Shown here one piece after another: positions 24,979 through 34,200 of a DNA stretch of 35,354 nucleotides (its first letter is position 1; every line of letters starts with the position of its first letter). Below the pieces are notes generated by a model. The model saw only the letters and a program-made list of their open reading frames with translations, had not been told where the DNA came from and made no database searches. This stretch comes from Roseivirga sp. (GTDB lineage: Bacteria > Bacteroidota > Bacteroidia > Cytophagales > Cyclobacteriaceae): positions 1 through 35,354 of the forward strand of contig JAJCYM010000004.1 of assembly GCA_029262895.1 (NCBI GenBank), written 5' to 3'. The position numbers and the translations under genes were made by a program.

Positions 24979-26127
24979 ATGAAAAAACTACTCTACCTAC
25001 TTTGCTTTGTCACCCTTCTTGGCTGCGGCTCTGATGACGCGGTACAGAACATTCTAACCACCATGACAATTCAGTCATCCAACGGAACGCGCTTGGACAT
25101 TGGAGCTACAACTTCTCTGTCCGTAAGTGCACTTGATCAGACGAGTCAGTCCTTTGCAATTACAACCACCATAGTATGGTCAGCGGACAATGCGAATGTA
25201 ACGGTTGATCAAAGCGGAAATGTTACTGCTGTTGCTGTCGGCAATTCAACCATAACCGCTGCAACTGAGGGCGTTCAGGCTGAATTCGATATCAGAGTTT
25301 GGGACAGTTCAGCTCCACGAACAGACATATATGTAAGTGATGCAGGAAACGGCCCAGGTTCTCCCCCTTACCAGATTCTAAGGTTTGATGAAAATGGTGA
25401 AAACCCTGAAGTTTTCACTACAGAAGGTTTAAGCTGGCCTCAGGATATTTTATTTCTTGAAGATCAGAATGTAGTCTTGATCTCAAACCTGAATAGTAAC
25501 TCAATTGGCAGATACAATATTGATAATGGCAGTCTGATTAACACTTTTGCAACAGGAATAAGCGGACCAACAAGAATGAAGATTGGACCAGATAATTTGC
25601 TTTATGTTTTGCAGTGGTCTGGAAATGGATTGGTACTCCGTTACCAATTGGATGGTACCTTTGTGGATCAGTTTACCTCATTTGCCGTCAATGAAAGTAT
25701 TGGAATGGATTGGGATAGTGACGGCAACCTCTATGTCTCCTCTTTTAATAGTGGAGGCGGAGGTTTTGTCAGAAAATTCGATACATCAGGTGCTGATCAA
25801 GGGCTTTTTATTAACTCCAACCTGCAAGGCCCTACTAATATTTGGTTTGGCGATGGTGGAGACCTATTTGTCAATGACTGGACCGGAGGCAGGGTTGTAC
25901 GTTTCAATGCCAGTGGCGCCTTTTTGGGCAATACGGCTACAGGCCTCAGCAGGCTTGAGGGTATTGCCGTTCTGGACAATGGCAACTTTTTAATTGGAGA
26001 TGGAGGTAGCGGAACAGGCACTATAAAAGAGTTTACCCGTGGTGGTGTCTTTGTAAGAGACCTTGTTTCCAGGGGTTCTGGAAGCTTGAAGAGTCCAAAT
26101 GCTGTTACACTAAGAAAGGTTAATTAA
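24979..26127 (+). CDS. lipoprotein with BIG2-like domain and NHL/SMP-30-like propeller
   Basis: The 382-residue product begins MKKLLYLLCFVTLLGCGSDD, a lipoprotein signal with the acylated Cys at residue 16. Residues about 28-107 form a bacterial Ig-like (BIG2) domain (TRLDIGATTSLSVSALDQ, VDQSGNVTAVAVGNSTITA). Residues about 115-380 form a six-bladed NHL-like propeller, with blades such as GPTRMKIGPDNLLYVLQW, IGMDWDSDGNLYVSSF, GPTNIWFGDGGDLFVNDW and RLEGIAVLDNGNFLIGDG. It would sit on the outer or inner membrane surface and bind an unknown ligand or partner. The promoter region is unusually rich in palindromes. The 156 bp after its stop hold only a weak GAGTT/AACTC hairpin at 26134-26150. Confidence 0.9.
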   Translation: MKKLLYLLCFVTLLGCGSDDAVQNILTTMTIQSSNGTRLDIGATTSLSVSALDQTSQSFAITTTIVWSADNANVTVDQSGNVTAVAVGNSTITAATEGVQAEFDIRVWDSSAPRTDIYVSDAGNGPGSPPYQILRFDENGENPEVFTTEGLSWPQDILFLEDQNVVLISNLNSNSIGRYNIDNGSLINTFATGISGPTRMKIGPDNLLYVLQWSGNGLVLRYQLDGTFVDQFTSFAVNESIGMDWDSDGNLYVSSFNSGGGGFVRKFDTSGADQGLFINSNLQGPTNIWFGDGGDLFVNDWTGGRVVRFNASGAFLGNTATGLSRLEGIAVLDNGNFLIGDGGSGTGTIKEFTRGGVFVRDLVSRGSGSLKSPNAVTLRKVN

Positions 26128-26283
26128 GTAGAAGAGTTTCAGAGGAACTCACTTAGGCCAAAAAGCAGGACGAACCAAAATGGCTCTCTGAGGTTTGTGA
26201 ATGCTCCGGGAGATTTCTCTTCTGTTGGGTAACTTGGCTATGTGTCGAAGTGAGTGGTTACATTTAAGTTTGGGCTGGAATGT

Positions 26284-29163
26284 TCAGCCTCCAACCCGAC
26301 CCGCTTTCTTCGATTTTCTATTATAAGCCATCAAAACTAACAGCAGTACCAAACCAGCAAACCAATAGATACTGGAAGAAGTATTCGAAGAAATCTGACC
26401 ACCATCACCGGTTAACACAAAGCCAGCCCAATAGTAAGGATGGGCATGTAAGGGGTCTTCTATCTCCTCAATGTACTTAATCTTCGCTTCTCTAAGAGAT
26501 TCTCCTTTACGCATACTGTTGGTGAGGTTCTTATAGAGCGTTACCATAATTTTCTGGGTATTAAAATCAGGCACTTTCCAAAGGCTCATGATTACACTAG
26601 CACTTCCCGCATAGGTAAATGCCCTCGCCATACTGATATTCCCCTCTCCTTTTTGAAATAGACCAAATCCGGTGTTACATGCGCTTAACACTACTAAGTC
26701 GGAATGCAGATTTAGATTGTATATTTCAGGAATACTCAAATAGTCGTCCTCATTGGATTCTTCCGATTTTGCAAATACAAGCTCAGAATTTAATGGGTTT
26801 TTATCATCCAGTAATCCATGCATGGCCAGGTGAATAATACGGTATTCATGGGCATTTGCCTTGAAATTGGCCTCTGTAGCCTTCTCTCCAACCCACAAGT
26901 CCCCGTTCAGTAGCTCATTGATTTGAACAACCTCTTCTTCGGCACCGGGAAGTGATAATTTAGCATCTCTGATCAGCACGGACATCATCTTATGAGACAC
27001 AGAGTCCAGCGATGCGCGGTTACTATTGTAGATTGGTGCGAATCCTCCGAATTCAATTTTAATGTTTTTAGTGGTAGGCTTAGCCTCTGCCAACAACGTA
27101 GCTGAATAAGCATAGCTTATCGTATATCGCTTGACCAAATAAGGCAGGTTACGATAGTCAAGCACATCAACGTCCTCAGCTTGATTGGTAAGAAACGCTT
27201 CGAAGTTAATTTGACCTAATACGCCATCCGGTACAATAATCAGTTTTGAAATCTCGGAACCCACTTTTTGGAGCCCTTCAGCCAAAAGCAAATTGTAAAG
27301 CTCCAGGCCCGATGCCAGGTAATCGGCTTTTGCCTCTTTTGGTTGAGACAATACATAACGGTTGTCCGTGGTAGATTTTCTGAAAACGCTGAGTGTTTGC
27401 TGAAACCCTTTGGGCTTTAATATCTTATCCAAAAACAAATCGGTTTCCGTTATTATAAAACGATAAAAATGATTCCTCCCTTCAAAGAATTCAACTAAAA
27501 CTGATCCATCAGCAAGTAAATCTTGCCGAATTTCTTCCAGTGAAGACACCTTCTGATCAAATTTTAATTGGTAGTATTTTGGATAGTCTGTTTCTAAAAG
27601 TTCCAATAAGCGATCATATGCAACATTTTTATCGAACAGAAGATCGGAAAGTTGAATAATCTCAACACTATCTCTGGATGAAAGCGCTTTATTATATCGA
27701 TCATCAAGTGATCGCAACTCCTTTTTGATGTTAATTTCTTCAAGCACCAGGTCATCAGGAACATTGGCAAACTGCCTTGCCTGAGATTTGAAAACCACTT
27801 GTCGCAGTGTATATACTTTGCTTCTTTCCGAATATTCCAGGGCCTCCGCTAAGAACTTGTCGTCCTTCTTGAAAGTGTGTAATTCCAATGCTGCACTAAT
27901 CATACCCTCGTATACCCCAATCGCCTGGGCAGTAATTTGCTCTTGCGGAGATTCAGAATCGAAATTTGAACGAATTCTGTCTGCGGCCATCGCTGCCGCT
28001 TTGAAAGTTATATAGGCATTATTCAACGTCTCAAAATTCTTCGACTTGGCATACAAATTTTCCAGCGCCTTACCCTTACTTCTTAGCAGGTCGAAAAATT
28101 GAAGCTTCGCCATTGCCGTTTCATAAATTGGGTTGGAAGAGATGTCCGTTCCGTCAAATTCCGTAGACACTGCAACTAAACCTTTTTGAAACTGTTCCAA
28201 GGCTTTCTGAAATTGACCCTGGAGATAAAAGAACTTACCCAGATTACTATGAGAAAAGGCGACCTTAACATCTCGTTTACCCAGCGCAGCAATTCTTACC
28301 TTAAGGGCAAGTTCAAGCAACTCTCCTTGCTTGGCTTTATTTCCCCATTTGCCATAGCAGTTACCCATGCTATTGTAGGTATTGGCTATTGAGGAGTGAT
28401 CCGCATCATTGGACTGTTTTATTTGTAGACTTTTTTCATAATAACTAATGGCCTTTTCATAATTTCTATTCCTTTCATAGCCAGCGGCCAAATTGTGATA
28501 GTTTGACGCTATTTTGATATGATCGTTTCCAAAATGCTCCAAATTCATCTTTAGAGATTTGTCCGCAAACTCAAAGAACTGTTCCATCTGCCTTTGGCCG
28601 AAAAAATAAGTCGACAAATTGTGGTAAGATTCTGCTATAGTTGGGTGCGACTGCCCATAGTACGCATGTCGGATGGCTAATGATTTCTCTAAAAAAAGCC
28701 TTTGTTTTTCACTGTCGCCCCTGTTTTTAAAACTTACGGCCAGGTTGTTATAGATGGTCGCCACCTGCGGATGTTCAGAACCCAAAACTTTGGTAAACAG
28801 GTCTGCAGCCTGTTCCAAATAGTCAGACTCCTGATCATAGTTTCCGCTCAAACCAAATACATGGCCAACTTTACTAAGTGCATGAGCCAAGGCGGTGTCT
28901 TCCCCCACTAAAATTTTCCTTTTTATCTGGTAGGCCCAATCATAATACTTAATGGCACTATCGATTTCATGTTGTCTTTCAAAATTGGCAGCCTTCTTGT
29001 CCAATTCTTTACTCAGGGCCAGAGAATCATTTTGAGTTTGAGACAGAACCTGCTTTTGATATATCAGTGAACTATCAGCCAACAAGGCACTTGGCATAAT
29101 AGCCAGAAGCATTATGCCTAACCAAAACCAATGCAACGCTGTTCTCTTATCAAACCGAATCAT
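26284..29163 (-). CDS. TPR-CHAT protease-like protein, membrane-anchored
   Basis: The 959-residue product has an N-terminal signal/anchor (about 9-29, ALHWFWLGIMLLAIMPSALL). At least seven TPR units follow from about 60 to 330, with spacings such as YYDWAYQIKRKIL, IYNNLAVSFKNRG, SYHNLSTYFFGQ and YYEKSLQIKQ. A helical linker leads to a CHAT domain at about 610-920. The CHAT dyad is visible: His782 in HLAMHGLLDD and Cys829 in VVLSACNTGFG, followed by GEGNISMARAFTYAGSASVIMSLWKV. A final membrane helix lies at about 932-946. CHAT is a caspase/separase-like cysteine protease fold; the TPRs usually bind a trigger or partner. The start overlaps the stop of the anti-sigma-like gene by 4 bases (ATGA), and an ECF sigma gene heads the operon. 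The target is unknown, but the anti-sigma is the obvious candidate. Confidence 0.93.
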   Translation of the reverse strand: MIRFDKRTALHWFWLGIMLLAIMPSALLADSSLIYQKQVLSQTQNDSLALSKELDKKAANFERQHEIDSAIKYYDWAYQIKRKILVGEDTALAHALSKVGHVFGLSGNYDQESDYLEQAADLFTKVLGSEHPQVATIYNNLAVSFKNRGDSEKQRLFLEKSLAIRHAYYGQSHPTIAESYHNLSTYFFGQRQMEQFFEFADKSLKMNLEHFGNDHIKIASNYHNLAAGYERNRNYEKAISYYEKSLQIKQSNDADHSSIANTYNSMGNCYGKWGNKAKQGELLELALKVRIAALGKRDVKVAFSHSNLGKFFYLQGQFQKALEQFQKGLVAVSTEFDGTDISSNPIYETAMAKLQFFDLLRSKGKALENLYAKSKNFETLNNAYITFKAAAMAADRIRSNFDSESPQEQITAQAIGVYEGMISAALELHTFKKDDKFLAEALEYSERSKVYTLRQVVFKSQARQFANVPDDLVLEEINIKKELRSLDDRYNKALSSRDSVEIIQLSDLLFDKNVAYDRLLELLETDYPKYYQLKFDQKVSSLEEIRQDLLADGSVLVEFFEGRNHFYRFIITETDLFLDKILKPKGFQQTLSVFRKSTTDNRYVLSQPKEAKADYLASGLELYNLLLAEGLQKVGSEISKLIIVPDGVLGQINFEAFLTNQAEDVDVLDYRNLPYLVKRYTISYAYSATLLAEAKPTTKNIKIEFGGFAPIYNSNRASLDSVSHKMMSVLIRDAKLSLPGAEEEVVQINELLNGDLWVGEKATEANFKANAHEYRIIHLAMHGLLDDKNPLNSELVFAKSEESNEDDYLSIPEIYNLNLHSDLVVLSACNTGFGLFQKGEGNISMARAFTYAGSASVIMSLWKVPDFNTQKIMVTLYKNLTNSMRKGESLREAKIKYIEEIEDPLHAHPYYWAGFVLTGDGGQISSNTSSSIYWFAGLVLLLVLMAYNRKSKKAGRVGG

Positions 29164-29951
29164 AAGTTCATCGATGAGAAGATTCTTTCAGCTTCTTTTG
29201 ACTTAAATCCACCCTTTTCTTTAATCTCCTGGACCAATTTCTGAGCTTCAGCTTGCCTGTTTTGTTTAATATAAATCAAAGCGAGATACCATTTGGCACG
29301 GTCACTAAACGCATGTGAAGTTTCCGTAACACGCTTTAAATAATCAATCGATTGCTCAAAATCAGGTGTGCTTTTATAAGCATAGCATAAGCCTAAATAA
29401 AACCAGGAAGTTGGATCGTTTTCGTCAGCTTCATCAATTAGCCTAAGCGGATTAATGGCTGAGGCAAAATTTCGTGCCCCATAAGCCAGGGTTACCTGAG
29501 ACCACAATTGAGCCAGTTCTTCACCTTCCGAACGGGAAGTGCCAGGAACCGCATAGTGTTTGCTGAGTTCGACATCTACCAGTGTCAAAAGGTCATTTGG
29601 TCTATCTCGATTCAAGATAAGCAAAGTTGCAAAGGCAGCGACCAAAAGGAAGGTGGCAGCAATTCTGATATAGAAACCGGTTTTAGGCGGCTTCTTTTTT
29701 ACCTGATTTCTTTTTTCCGCAAAGCCAATCGAAAGAGATTGGATGTAATCATCCATTTTCTCACGGTTAAAGTCTATCGATTTGTAATAGATCTTTAGGC
29801 CTTCAACTATTGAGGTCAGTTCTTCAGAACCAGCCATCTCCTGGTCAATTTTCTCTTTTGCTTCATCTGTCAAAATACCATCCAAATAATCGAGTAGTAA
29901 TTCGACCGATGGCATCTGGCCCTGTTGGTTACCAAAGCTCATAGCAAGCAT
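29160..29951 (-). CDS. membrane anti-sigma-like protein with TPR-like C-terminus
   Basis: The 263-residue product has a cytoplasmic N-terminal part (about 14-75) that looks like zinc-less anti-sigma domains of Bacteroidota (VELLLDYLDGILTDEAKEKI...SEELTSIVEGLKIY). One membrane helix follows at about 94-112 (YIRIAATFLLVAAFATLLIL), then an extracytoplasmic TPR-like half (WFYLGLCYAYKSTPDFEQSIDYLKRV, AKWYLALIYIKQNRQAEAQKLV). It sits directly between the ECF sigma gene (36-bp gap) and the CHAT gene (4-bp overlap). The anti-sigma role is inferred from order and domain layout. M4 is an alternative start. Confidence 0.82.
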   Translation of the reverse strand: MLAMSFGNQQGQMPSVELLLDYLDGILTDEAKEKIDQEMAGSEELTSIVEGLKIYYKSIDFNREKMDDYIQSLSIGFAEKRNQVKKKPPKTGFYIRIAATFLLVAAFATLLILNRDRPNDLLTLVDVELSKHYAVPGTSRSEGEELAQLWSQVTLAYGARNFASAINPLRLIDEADENDPTSWFYLGLCYAYKSTPDFEQSIDYLKRVTETSHAFSDRAKWYLALIYIKQNRQAEAQKLVQEIKEKGGFKSKEAERIFSSMNL

Positions 29952-29987
29952 TTAATTTACAAATCAACTCAAAGACGATTCTCATCT

Positions 29988-30536
29988 CTAATATTCCCTA
30001 GATTTTAAATATTTTTTAAACCTGGCTTTTAATAAACTCCTGATTTTTGACTTATTGTTGGCCACTGTCTTCTTGTTCATACCCAACCTGATAGCAATCT
30101 CGTTATTGTCATAGCCCTCTGAATGTAGTTTCCAAATTTGTTCTTCCTCCTCATCCAGTATATTGGCAATAAACGCTTCTATACTACTCTCCTCGAACTT
30201 TTGGGAGATCAAAGGTTCTTCATGAACAACTTCTTTCTCCTTTAACACCTTCAGTGCAGTTTGATGTCGCTTGACTTTCCTTAAATGTGAAATGCAAAGA
30301 TTTCGTGCAACGGTAAACAGCCAACTTTCTATGTCCTTGACTTTTCCGGGGTCCTCCAGATGGTACGTTTTGATTAATGCTTCAGAAGCGCAATTTTCAG
30401 CTTGATGTACTTCTTTTAAAATTCCCAGACAATAGAACGTGAGGATAGGACGGCTAATCTCATAGATACTACCAAAAGCCTCTTGATCACCTTGTATAAA
30501 CTTTTGCCAGAAGTGCTCTAATTCTGCTATTCTCAT
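29988..30536 (-). CDS. ECF-type RNA polymerase sigma factor
   Basis: The 182-residue product contains sigma region 2 at about 8-90 (FGSIYEISRPILTFYC...ENCASEALIKTYHL...WLFTVARNLCISHLRKVKR) and region 4 at about 125-175 (EEEQIWKLHSEGYDNNEIAIRLGMNKKTVANNKSKIRSLLKA), with the helix-turn-helix intact. Regions 1 and 3 are absent, as expected for ECF factors. It is first in an operon with the anti-sigma-like and TPR-CHAT genes. Two ECF-looking promoters lie just upstream on the other strand and in the next gap. A candidate housekeeping element for this operon is at 30657-30664. Confidence 0.93.
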   Translation of the reverse strand: MRIAELEHFWQKFIQGDQEAFGSIYEISRPILTFYCLGILKEVHQAENCASEALIKTYHLEDPGKVKDIESWLFTVARNLCISHLRKVKRHQTALKVLKEKEVVHEEPLISQKFEESSIEAFIANILDEEEEQIWKLHSEGYDNNEIAIRLGMNKKTVANNKSKIRSLLKARFKKYLKSREY

Positions 30537-30624
30537 CTTGCCGAGGGAGTAAGATAATGTTTAATCTAAAAATACTACTCTCGAAATCTCGAAAACCCAC
30601 TTTTTAAAAAAATTCCGTGGCTTC

Positions 30625-30650
30625 TGGGAATATTAGCGTTCAAAAACGTC
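30625..30650 (+). promoter_or_regulatory. ECF-type promoter of the small lipoprotein gene
   Basis: TGGGAA (30625-30630), a 16-bp spacer, and CGTC (30647-30650) match the general ECF layout (GGAA-like -35, CGTC-like -10). The downstream block ATGTATCAAAC is also almost the same as the one before the adhesin gene. Predicted start of transcription is about 7-9 bases past CGTC, roughly 18 bases before the ATG at 30676. Confidence 0.7.
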
Positions 30651-30656
30651 ATGTAT

Positions 30657-30664
30657 CAAACATA
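30657..30664 (-). promoter_or_regulatory. candidate housekeeping -7 element for the sigma operon
   Basis: On the minus strand TATGTTTG fits TAnnTTTG, with TTC where TTG is expected 19 bp upstream. It would give a leader of about 110 bases to the sigma gene. It lies immediately beside and against the -10 of the opposing ECF promoter. Confidence 0.4.
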
Positions 30665-30675
30665 AACACCCAGTC

Positions 30676-31146
30676 ATGACTGCGAATCGAATCTTATCAA
30701 TCTCACATTGTCAATCTCATTTGAAACACCTGATGTTAGGCATACTACTAATCACATGCTTTGGTTGTGGTGGCGGTGGTGACGATGGGCCAACTGAAAC
30801 TCAACAGGAACAGGCATTTGCCTTATTGGCGGGCAACTGGACTCTGAATTCTATTGCCCTTGATGGTCAAAACGTAAATTCAGACTATTCGGGTTTTTCA
30901 CTTTCCTTCACTAATGGTGGGTTCACCACGACCAATGCCGGAGCGCTCTTCAATAGCATTGGTACCTGGCAATGGGCAGATGCAACGGCCGCCAATATAA
31001 TCACGCTGGATGATGGCAAAGAAGTGACTATAGTAGAGCTGACGACCAGCAGTTTTACTTTTACATTCACCGTTAACAGCACTGGAGGTGTCGCCAACGG
31101 TATCAACGGATTAGCTGGGAACTATCGTATCTCAGTTAACAAATAG
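30676..31146 (+). CDS. small lipocalin-like lipoprotein, probable ECF regulon member
   Basis: The 156-residue product has a long N-terminus with a hydrophobic stretch (HLMLGILLITCFGC) and the acylated Cys at residue 31, then a glycine linker (GGGGDDG). Residues about 45-156 look like a lipocalin-like beta-barrel of the kind common in Bacteroidota lipoproteins: LLAGNWTLNSIALDGQNV, FTNGGFTTTN, GTWQWADATAANIITLDDG and FTFTFTVNSTGGV...GNYRISVNK. The start at 30676 fits the ECF promoter at 30625-30650 (short leader). Met20 is an alternative. It is divergent from the sigma operon. Its function is unknown; it could be a signal sensor or the ligand for the anti-sigma/CHAT system. Confidence 0.85.
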   Translation: MTANRILSISHCQSHLKHLMLGILLITCFGCGGGGDDGPTETQQEQAFALLAGNWTLNSIALDGQNVNSDYSGFSLSFTNGGFTTTNAGALFNSIGTWQWADATAANIITLDDGKEVTIVELTTSSFTFTFTVNSTGGVANGINGLAGNYRISVNK

Positions 31147-31183
31147 GGTACAAACTAATCATTTGAAAAAAACTCAAAAACCG

Positions 31184-31210
31184 TGGGAAAAGTAAGTAGG
31201 CAAAAGCGTC
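31184..31210 (+). promoter_or_regulatory. ECF-type promoter of the giant adhesin gene
   Basis: TGGGAA (31184-31189), a 17-bp spacer, and CGTC (31207-31210) are followed by ATGTTTCAAAC. This mirrors the promoter before the lipoprotein gene. The adhesin ATG at 31236 lies about 25 bases past the -10, so the leader is short. The stop of the preceding lipoprotein is only 37 bases upstream, so the promoter lies in the gap between the two genes. Confidence 0.7.
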
Positions 31211-31235
31211 ATGTTTCAAACCCAACGATTCAGAC

Positions 31236-34200
31236 ATGGCCAGAATTCTACTTTTATCCCTCGTTTTATTTTTAGGTATAGGTTTTCAATCACATGCTCA
31301 ATTCACCTGGAAGGCTGGTGTAATTGGCAGTTGGAATGATGCAGACAATTGGGTAGAAGGCGACATCCCCACTGCCGGTTCAGAAATAGTCATACCATCC
31401 GGAACTGTCAGAATTAACACAACCCCAAATCCATCAATTGGTGGCCTAACCATGACGGGAGGAACGTTAGAATTATTTAGTGGGCTCTCTTTGACTATCA
31501 ACGGAAGCTCCAATATTGCTTCAGGTGCCACCTTGGAAGTTAGAGGTACACTCACACTAAATGATAACCTGATTGTAGATGGTCAACTGATATTAGAAGA
31601 TGGCGGAATTTTTGGCCCAGGTGATCTTAGTATAAAAGGAGATTTTAATTGGAATGGAGCAGGGATTGAAGTATCTGGACAATTTGTAAATACTGGAACC
31701 ATTGACATAACGTCTGCTCAGTTGAGAACTACGCTAGACAACCAGGGCACCGTCAATCAAACAGGTGATTTGATCCTTGGGACGGGTGGTAAATACATTA
31801 ATAATAACATGCATGATTTCCAGAACAATGCAGATATTAATGAAAATGTATCTGGAACATTAGCCAATGCATTTACCAATAATGGAACTTTAATTAAAAG
31901 TGGAGGTGACAGTCCCGGACGTTCGGATATTCTGGTAGTATATGATGGAACGGGATCGGTTGAAGCACAAATAGGAAGCATTGAGTTTCGGGAAACCAGC
32001 ACGCAATCTGGCACTTTGATAAGCTCAGGAGGTTCCATCCGATTCCCTACTTTCACTCATAGCTTTTCAGGTGTGTCAATACAAGGCACAGGTTTCACGG
32101 AAGTGAATGGTGCAACTGTGACTATTGATTCAGACGTGACTGCTACCAATTTTAAATTCGATGGAGGAAATATTAGCGGAACGGCAAACCTCACTGTAAC
32201 GAACTCAATGAATTGGATGTCAGGTGCGTTTGGAAATTCTACAGATACTGGTCAACTCACTCTTTCGGGTACCTTCACTATCGATGGGCCCAGTGGAAAA
32301 ACGTTAGGGACCACACTTACAAATAATGGCACCGCCACCTGGACTGATGGAGACTGGATATTACAGTCTGGAGCCTCGCTCATCAATGAGGGTATATTCG
32401 ATATACAGACTAGCCATGATATGGGTCTTGAAGGAATGATCCAAAACAATGGCACAATGACTAAAAGTGGTGGTATAACTGCCACTACCTTGAGGTCAGA
32501 ATTCAACAATACTGGAACCGTGTCCATAGAAACCAGTACCCTTGAGTTCCGCAACGGTAGTACTACCGGTACCATAACAATCAGTGCTGGAGCTACATTG
32601 GGTATTGATGGAAGCAATAGCGTTTTTACCAATGAAGCATCAGGTACTATTGGTGGCTCCGGGGCTATAGAAATAGAAGGTAGTCTAGTCAACAACGGGA
32701 CTTTTGCTCCAGGTGCTTCTCCTGGAATCCTCACAGTCAATGGAAACCTAACCATGAACCCGACATCCATGATTGAAATGGAAATTGGAGGAACAACGGT
32801 TGGCACGGACTATGATCAAATCAATTTCACAGGAAACGTGGCGATTGACGGGAAAATGGATATTTCCTTTATCAATGGATTTAAGCCTGAACACAACGAC
32901 TCGTTCACACTCTTTACCTCTCCGGAAAATACAGGGGAATTAAGTGAGGTCAGTGTTGCATCACAGGATGGATTAGCCTTCAATGTCAACAATGCAAGCA
33001 GTATAGTCTCTATAGGTGCTTTAAGCCTCAATGACTACCATGTAGAATCGATCACTTTCCAAGAGTCAGTACTGGAAAATCCAGTGAGTCTTCAACTGGC
33101 TACAAATGATTCACCAGAAAACGTTCTCATTGGATTCGACTTCAATTTCTTTGGACAGGTTCAGACAGAAGTTTCAATCTCGCAAAATGGAGCACTTATG
33201 TTTGGATCAACTGATTTGACTGAGGCACAGTTGATTCCCAATGACGATCCACCAAATGGATTCATTGCTGGCTTTCTATCAAACTTCAAACAACACCCTT
33301 TTGGGAAAATCAATTACTCGCTTAATGGAACTGCACCCAATCGACAATTCATTGTTGATTATGATAAGCTATCTTCTGAGAAAAATACGGGAGAAATTTC
33401 ACTCCAGATCAAACTATTCGAGGGATCCAACAACATCGAGATTCACTGCGAAGATTGCCAGTCTGGTACAAATAATGCCCTTCAAGGCATTGAAAATAGT
33501 TTAGGAGATAAGGCCTTTTTTCTATCCGGGAGGAATAGAGAAAACTTTAGCCTGACAAATGATGGTGTGCTATTTGCACCCTTTGCTGCTACTCCTACCT
33601 CTCAGACGGAGGTTGTTTTGAACTTCCCTCCTTTGGTAATTCCAGGGAAAATAAGAAGAGCCTCCAGTGATGGAGTTTTTGCGGAAATAGCAAATGGTAT
33701 TGCGCTTAGCACCACCACCTTTACTGATACAGGGCTCAATCCCTTTACCGAATATACTTATGAACTGACAGGAGCATTTGGTCCCGGAGAAGCTTCTTCG
33801 ACCATTTTCTATCTCAAAACCAAAACATTGCCTGATTCCTTTATTGATTTTGTGGAAGTCTCAACTTCCAGTACAAGTGTCAACCTGAATTGGACAAACA
33901 ATACTCTAGGGTCTGACAATACCAGACTCGAGAGAGCTACCTCTCCTGACGGCCCGTTCAAATCAATTGTAGAAGAAGAAGCAGAGAGACCCTTCGGTGA
34001 CGGAAATCTTGATCCGAGCACGACTTATCACTATAGAGTCGGAGCGTCTACTGCATTTGGTCATGCGACATTCTCCGATGTACTCATGGTAAACACCGAC
34101 CCTCCAGGCAGGATTTTTGTTAATCAGAATGCCACCGGTGCAAATGATGGTTCATCATGGGCAGATGCCTTTACAACACTTATCAAAGCCCTGAGTGTGG

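Noticed and set aside
25583-25993. 136-codon frame within the NHL lipoprotein gene
   Set aside because: It overlaps fully with a well-supported gene in another frame and has no recognisable domain.
26284-30536. Type III-E CRISPR/Craspase locus
   Set aside because: The CHAT, anti-sigma and sigma parts recall it, but there is no gRAMP-type effector, Cas1/Cas2 or repeat array in the window.
32252-32806. Antisense open frame of 184 codons opposite the adhesin gene
   Set aside because: It lies within a continuous repetitive coding frame; its Val/Pro-rich product is the mirror of Asn/Gly/Thr codons, not a gene.
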